64,000 nucleotides of DNA from Actibacterium sp. (GTDB lineage: Bacteria; Pseudomonadota; Alphaproteobacteria; Rhodobacterales; Rhodobacteraceae). The translations under genes and the position numbers were made by a program. Of the stretch, positions 60,433-64,000 are shown in pieces. How positions within the stretch are numbered: the first letter of the stretch is position 1; each line of letters begins with the position of its first letter. Below the pieces are notes generated by a model. That model was given only the letters and a program-made list of their open reading frames with translations. It did no database searches and was not told where the DNA came from. The stretch covers positions 62,001 to 126,000 of the forward strand of contig JADQCB010000007.1 in assembly GCA_016278325.1 (NCBI GenBank). The letters are read 5' to 3'.

Positions 60433-61217
60433 CAGCGCACCTGGGTCGTCGCGCTGAGCATCTGATCGGCGGCGGTGATCACCTTGGCGTTCAGTTCATA
60501 GCCGCGCTGAGCCTCGATCAGTTCGGTGACCTCGCGAACCGCATCGACGGAGCTGTCCTCCAGATAGCCCTGGCGCAGCGTGCCCAACCCGTCCTCGCCC
60601 GGGGCCGCGACGAAGGATGGCCCGGATGCGGCCGTTTCAAGAAACAGGTTCGACCCCATGGCCTCCAGCCCTTTTTCATTGGAGAAGCCGGCAAGGCTAA
60701 GCTGGCCCAGTCGTTCGGGTTGAACCTGATCGGCGAAATAGCCGTAAACCTCGCCTTGCGCATTGATCGAGATGCTGCGCGCATCGTCGGGGATCGTGAT
60801 GTCGGGCGCCACGGGATAACCGTCGGAGGTGACGATCAACCCGTCAGCCGACCGTTTCAAGGCACCATCGCGGGTATAGGCCGGCAACCCCGAGGGCAGC
60901 GTCACCTCAAGATACCCATTGCCCTCGATGGCAAGATCGAGATCGCCGCCTGTCTGTGACAGCGATCCCTGGGATAGAATCACGCTGACGGCAGAGGGGC
61001 GCACGCCCAGGCCGACCTGAACGCCGGTGGGAATGACCGTGCCGTCGGCGGAATTGATCGTTCCGGCGCGGGTCACCTGCTGATAGTGCAGGTCGGCGAA
61101 TTCGGCGCGCCGGGCGTTGTAGCCGGTCGTATTCATGTTGGCGAGGTTGTTGGAAATCACCTCGACCCGCATTTGCTGGGCACTCATGCCTGTTGCGGCG
61201 ATTTTCAGGGCGCGCAT
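60432..61217 (-). CDS. flgG: Flagellar distal rod protein FlgG
   Basis: 261 aa. N-terminal rod motif MRALKIAATGMSAQQMRVEV, SNNLANMNTTGYNARRAEF, GNGYLEVTLPSG, and C-terminal VTELIEAQRGYELNAKVITA. It forms the distal rod. It is in the leftward operon 18 bases after flgF and one base over flgA. Normal length. Confidence 0.97.
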   Translation of the reverse strand: MRALKIAATGMSAQQMRVEVISNNLANMNTTGYNARRAEFADLHYQQVTRAGTINSADGTVIPTGVQVGLGVRPSAVSVILSQGSLSQTGGDLDLAIEGNGYLEVTLPSGLPAYTRDGALKRSADGLIVTSDGYPVAPDITIPDDARSISINAQGEVYGYFADQVQPERLGQLSLAGFSNEKGLEAMGSNLFLETAASGPSFVAAPGEDGLGTLRQGYLEDSSVDAVREVTELIEAQRGYELNAKVITAADQMLSATTQVR

Positions 61218-61235
61218 TCTGCACCTCCTTTCAAG

Positions 61236-61952
61236 TTACCGGCCCATGGTGCGCAGGACGTCTCGAATGCGCTCATCCTCGCGCTCCAGGAAACGCTGGC
61301 CGAGTTCATAGGACCGCTGCACCTCGATCATCCGGGCGACTTGCGAAATCGGGTCGACGTTCGATCCTTCCACGAAACCCTGGATAATTTTCCCCCCGTC
61401 GATGACCGGTTCGATTCCGCCCGGAGCTTCGAACAGCGTGCCGGACCGGTGTTGCAGATCCATGGGGTCGGCCGGCCGGAACAGGCCGATTCGGGTCAGC
61501 GGGCGGTCCCCGGCGCTCAGCGTGCCGTCAGCGGCCAGTTCGACATCGCGGGCATCGGGCGGCACGAAAATCGGCGCCCCACCGGCGTCGAGCAGAAGAT
61601 GCCCGTCCGGCGTCACCAGTTCGCCGGCCTCGTTGGGGGTGAAGGCGCCGGCGCGGGTCAGCATTTCACCCTGCGGCGTCTGCACCATGAACAGGCCGGT
61701 CCCTTCGATCGCGAAATCGAAGCGCCCGCCGGTCCGTTCCAGAGGGCCCTGTTCGCGGCTCGTCCAGCGCCCGTCGGCCACCGCCATCGACAGCGATTTC
61801 CCGGTTCCGATCGGGTGGACATATTCGGCGAACAAGGTGCTTTCGCTGCGAAAACCCGTCGTGGCGGAATTGGCGATGTTGTTCGCAACGATCTGCATTT
61901 CGCGCAACAGACCGGATTGCCGGGTCAGTGTCGTGTAGGTGGAATTGTCCAT
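61236..61952 (-). CDS. flgF: Flagellar proximal rod protein FlgF
   Basis: 238 aa. Rod-family N-terminus TRQSGLLREMQIVANNIANS, TGFRSESTLFAEYV, and C-terminal ISQVARMIEVQRSYELGQRF. It is shorter than FlgG and has the FlgF-type GTGLFMVQTPQGEMLTRAG. It is between fliQ (3-base gap) and flgG. Confidence 0.95.
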   Translation of the reverse strand: MDNSTYTTLTRQSGLLREMQIVANNIANSATTGFRSESTLFAEYVHPIGTGKSLSMAVADGRWTSREQGPLERTGGRFDFAIEGTGLFMVQTPQGEMLTRAGAFTPNEAGELVTPDGHLLLDAGGAPIFVPPDARDVELAADGTLSAGDRPLTRIGLFRPADPMDLQHRSGTLFEAPGGIEPVIDGGKIIQGFVEGSNVDPISQVARMIEVQRSYELGQRFLEREDERIRDVLRTMGR

Positions 61953-61955
61953 CCT

Positions 61956-62222
61956 TCATCCCCCCACGATAATCGGGATCAGGGTATCGGTGAAAAATCC
62001 TGTCAGCGTTTCGGTCATGAACCCCATCGTCGCCCAGAAGACGATCATGATTGCCGCGAGCTTGGGGACAAATGTCAGGGTCAGTTCCTGCACGGAGGTC
62101 AGCGCCTGGAACAAACCGACGATCAGTCCCACGGCAAGGGCCACGACCAGGATCGGGGTGGAAATCTTGACCGCGACCCAAAGCCCCTGCCGCAGCGTGT
62201 CGTAAAAGACAATATCATCCAT
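61956..62222 (-). CDS. fliQ: Flagellar type III export protein FliQ
   Basis: 88 aa with two membrane helices: TPILVVALAVGLIVGLFQAL and LAAIMIVFWATMGFMTETLT. The TSVQELTLTFVPKLAAI connector is conserved. It is part of the FliPQR gate, but separated here from fliP and fliR by more than 4 kb and on the flgB operon, the usual arrangement in this order. Confidence 0.95.
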   Translation of the reverse strand: MDDIVFYDTLRQGLWVAVKISTPILVVALAVGLIVGLFQALTSVQELTLTFVPKLAAIMIVFWATMGFMTETLTGFFTDTLIPIIVGG

Positions 62223-62226
62223 GCGT

Positions 62227-62520
62227 TCAGACCGGCATCCGCAGGATTTCCCGATAGGCTTCGACGACCTTGTCGCGCACGGTCACGGCGGTCTCGACTG
62301 CCAGTTCCGTCTGGGCCAACGCCTGAACGAGCGCATGCGGGTCGGCATCCCCCGTCATCGCGGCCTTTGCCGTCTGCTCCCCCTCCTGCAGCGTTGCAGT
62401 GAAATCGCGCGCCATGCGCGCAAAGCCGCCCTCCTGGGAGTCGGGCGACGGTTCGGGGCGTGTCGCGGTCCGGGCCGTGTTATAGCCCTGGATCGCGGCG
62501 GCAGAGGGTCTGACATCCAT
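62227..62520 (-). CDS. fliE: Flagellar hook-basal body complex protein FliE
   Basis: 97 aa. FARMARDFTATLQEGEQTAK and ALAQTELAVETAVTVRDKVVEAYREILRMPV are typical: the C-terminal helix joins the MS-ring to the rod. It lies between flgC (12-base gap) and fliQ (4-base gap). Confidence 0.93.
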   Translation of the reverse strand: MDVRPSAAAIQGYNTARTATRPEPSPDSQEGGFARMARDFTATLQEGEQTAKAAMTGDADPHALVQALAQTELAVETAVTVRDKVVEAYREILRMPV

Positions 62521-62532
62521 TTCGGCTCTCCT

Positions 62533-62913
62533 CTATCGACGAAGCAGATCCAGCAGCCCCGACTTCATCTGCCGGGCCTGATCGAACAGTTTGAGATTCG
62601 CCTCATAGCTCCGCTGTGCTTCGCGCGCGTCCGCGATCTCGACCATCAGATCGACATTCGAACCGTCGTAATGGCCGCTTGCATCGGCGAGCGGATGACC
62701 CGGATCATAGATTTCGGACAATGGTCGCCGGTCAAGTTGCACCGGGCCGGTCGCGACCGTTCCACTCTCTGCCATGGTGCGAAAAGAGACGACCTTGCGA
62801 TGATATCCGGGGGTATCGACATTGGCGATGTTCTCCGAGACATGGCGCAATCGCGTGGCCTGCGCCCGCATTCCGCTGGTCGCCAATGCCTTTATCATGT
62901 TCAGATCATTCAT
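62533..62913 (-). CDS. flgC: Flagellar proximal rod protein FlgC
   Basis: 126 aa. Rod motif IKALATSGMRAQATRLRHVS, ENIANVDTPGYHRKV, and C-terminal AREAQRSYEANLKLFDQARQ. ATG at 62913 follows AAGGGGACAGGA. It is part of the proximal rod with FlgB and FlgF. Confidence 0.96.
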   Translation of the reverse strand: MNDLNMIKALATSGMRAQATRLRHVSENIANVDTPGYHRKVVSFRTMAESGTVATGPVQLDRRPLSEIYDPGHPLADASGHYDGSNVDLMVEIADAREAQRSYEANLKLFDQARQMKSGLLDLLRR

Positions 62914-62924
62914 ATCCTGTCCCC

Positions 62925-63305
62925 TTATCCGCGTCCCAGGCTGGTGCGCAGTATGTCCAGCGCAGTCTTGTAGATGGTAAGCGCGGTTTCGTGCTGGCCC
63001 TTGGCGGCCGTGGCCTTCGCCATTTCGGTTTCCAGGGAAACCGAGTTGCCGTTCGGGGATTGTGTCGCGTCCTTGACGACTTGTGCGGCAAGAACGCGGT
63101 GCGAGGCCAGATGCTCGGGCCGCGAAGTGCGCAGGGAAAAGTCGCCGGCCAGGCCGCCATAGGTTTCCGCGAAAGAGGGCAGGTCGCGCGCCTTGTAGCC
63201 GGGCGTGTCCGCATTCGCGACGTTTCGGGCGATCACCGCCTGGCGCGCGCTGGCATGGGTGGCCATGTCGAACGCCATCTGAAATATCTCGAGCCTTGCG
63301 AACAT
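62925..63305 (-). CDS. flgB: Flagellar proximal rod protein FlgB
   Basis: 126 aa. MFARLEIFQMAFDMATHASA, RQAVIARNVANADTPGYKAR and C-terminal AKGQHETALTIYKTALDILR are typical FlgB features. ATG 63305 has a GAGGGAG site; the frame extends to 63329. It is the first gene of the leftward operon, divergent from fliI with an 84-bp intergenic region. Confidence 0.95.
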   Translation of the reverse strand: MFARLEIFQMAFDMATHASARQAVIARNVANADTPGYKARDLPSFAETYGGLAGDFSLRTSRPEHLASHRVLAAQVVKDATQSPNGNSVSLETEMAKATAAKGQHETALTIYKTALDILRTSLGRG

Positions 63306-63389
63306 CCGGGTTTCTCCCTCGGGTTTCAATCAAGGCTTAACCCCGATTCCTTTAGAAACCGTTTTCGACGATGAAGCGGAGAATCCCCT

Positions 63390-64000
63390 ATGCAGACCCT
63401 TTCGATCGCGGGGCTGGCGGCGCAGATCGCCGCGCTTCGCACGACGTTTCCGGTGGGGCGGGTCACGTCCCTTCGCGGTGAAATCGTCTTTGTCGCCGGT
63501 CTTTCAACGGCGGCCGGGCTGGGGGATCTCGTGCAGATACGCCACCAGGACGGGCGGATCAGGCGGGGCGAGGTTCTGGGACTTTCCCGCGACGCGGTGA
63601 CGGTGCTGCCCGATGGCGCGCCCGAGGGTCTGTCGATCGGCGATCGCGTGCTGCTGATCGGTCCGGCCGCCCTCGCACCGGATGACAGCTGGCTGGGCAG
63701 GGTTGTCGACCCGTTCGGGGCCGCGCTTGACGGGCGTCCGCTGGGGCGGGGCGCAGCCGAACGCGCGATCCGTGCGGCCCCGCCCGCGGCAATCGACCGT
63801 CGGCCCCTCGGCGAACGCCTGGAAACCGGGCTGACACTGTTCAACACGCTCCTGCCGCTGGTTCGCGGTCAGCGAATCGGGCTTTTCGCGGGCTCGGGGG
63901 TGGGCAAGTCGCGCTTGCTCGCGTCGCTCGCGCGCGGGCTTGAGGCGGACATGGCGGTGATCGCCCTGGTCGGAGAGCGCGGGCGCGAAGTGAGAGAATT
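63390..64000 (+). CDS. fliI: Flagellum-specific ATPase FliI (partial, runs past window)
   Basis: The first ~203 residues are visible: MQTLSIAGLAAQIAALRTTF, LPDGAPEGLSIGDRVLLIGP, GRVVDPFGAALDGRPL and Walker A FAGSGVGKSRLL followed by VIALVGERGREV. FliI powers export with FliH. It starts 84 bases from flgB on the opposite strand. The right edge cuts it, so Walker B and what follows (possibly fliJ) are not seen. Confidence 0.96.
   Translation, partial: MQTLSIAGLAAQIAALRTTFPVGRVTSLRGEIVFVAGLSTAAGLGDLVQIRHQDGRIRRGEVLGLSRDAVTVLPDGAPEGLSIGDRVLLIGPAALAPDDSWLGRVVDPFGAALDGRPLGRGAAERAIRAAPPAAIDRRPLGERLETGLTLFNTLLPLVRGQRIGLFAGSGVGKSRLLASLARGLEADMAVIALVGERGREVRE

Noticed and set aside
63330-63365. Possible CtrA site (TTAACC near 63344) between flgB and fliI
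   Set aside because: The second half-site is at the wrong spacing; not convincing.

Overview
The window is GC-rich, densely packed chromosomal DNA from an alphaproteobacterium, most likely order Rhodobacterales (Roseobacter/Paracoccus-type). Four things point there: a hemD-mic60-hemY heme cluster next to tsaD-gpsA, an rpmH-rnpA-yidD-ttcA run, a serC-serA operon with a serC-type leader, and an alphaproteobacterial flagellar locus with MotE-like, FliL-like and flagellar lytic transglycosylase genes. No insertion sequence, prophage, integrase, CRISPR array or rRNA operon was seen. There is one tRNA gene, tRNA-Arg(ACG).

Layout. 1-1042: LigD-type DNA repair split into separate polymerase (cut by the edge) and 3'-phosphoesterase genes. 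1157-5375: a MarR regulator, a small membrane protein and a homogentisate/aromatic operon (hmgA, FAD monooxygenase, DUF2783 protein); a palindrome inside the hmgA promoter also occurs in front of the marR gene. 5397-6121: a metallophosphoesterase with a one-base frameshift. 6197-9070: serC-serA with its leader. 9365-11285: ttcA, yidD, rnpA, rpmH. 11433-15023: TVP38-like membrane protein, MerA-like flavoprotein and a sensor kinase. 15090-18123: tRNA-Arg and two M16 peptidases. 18317-21869: mutL, rmuC and a DUF3775 protein. 21942-25474: two saccharopine dehydrogenase-type genes and an M20 amidohydrolase.

25622-38153 is one functional unit. A response regulator and hybrid kinase are divergent from an acyl-CoA synthetase, a zinc-ribbon methyltransferase, a five-part Liv-type ABC importer (plus a 59-codon membrane ORF) and a PaaK-like CoA ligase. 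This looks like sensing, uptake and CoA activation of a carboxylic, perhaps aromatic, acid. 38240-45467: an NsrR-like Rrf2 regulator with a perfect palindromic operator, then hemY, mic60 and hemD, divergent from tsaD, gpsA, a YciI-like gene and an EVE-domain gene.

45477-64000 is a flagellar locus. fliP-fliN-fliH-fliF run leftward. fliL, a membrane coiled-coil protein, a MotE-like protein, motA, a 751-aa unknown, a lytic transglycosylase, flhA-fliR-flhB and a small coiled-coil protein run rightward. A second FliL-like gene with flgH-flgA-flgG-flgF-fliQ-fliE-flgC-flgB runs leftward, divergent from fliI, which is cut by the right edge. A CtrA-like site lies between fliF and fliL. Genes within operons commonly overlap by ATGA, so translational coupling is widespread. 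The features that most repay a second look are the acid-uptake locus, the shared MarR site, the NsrR-like operator, the recurrent intergenic element at 18205 and 25541, and the uncharacterised flagellar proteins.
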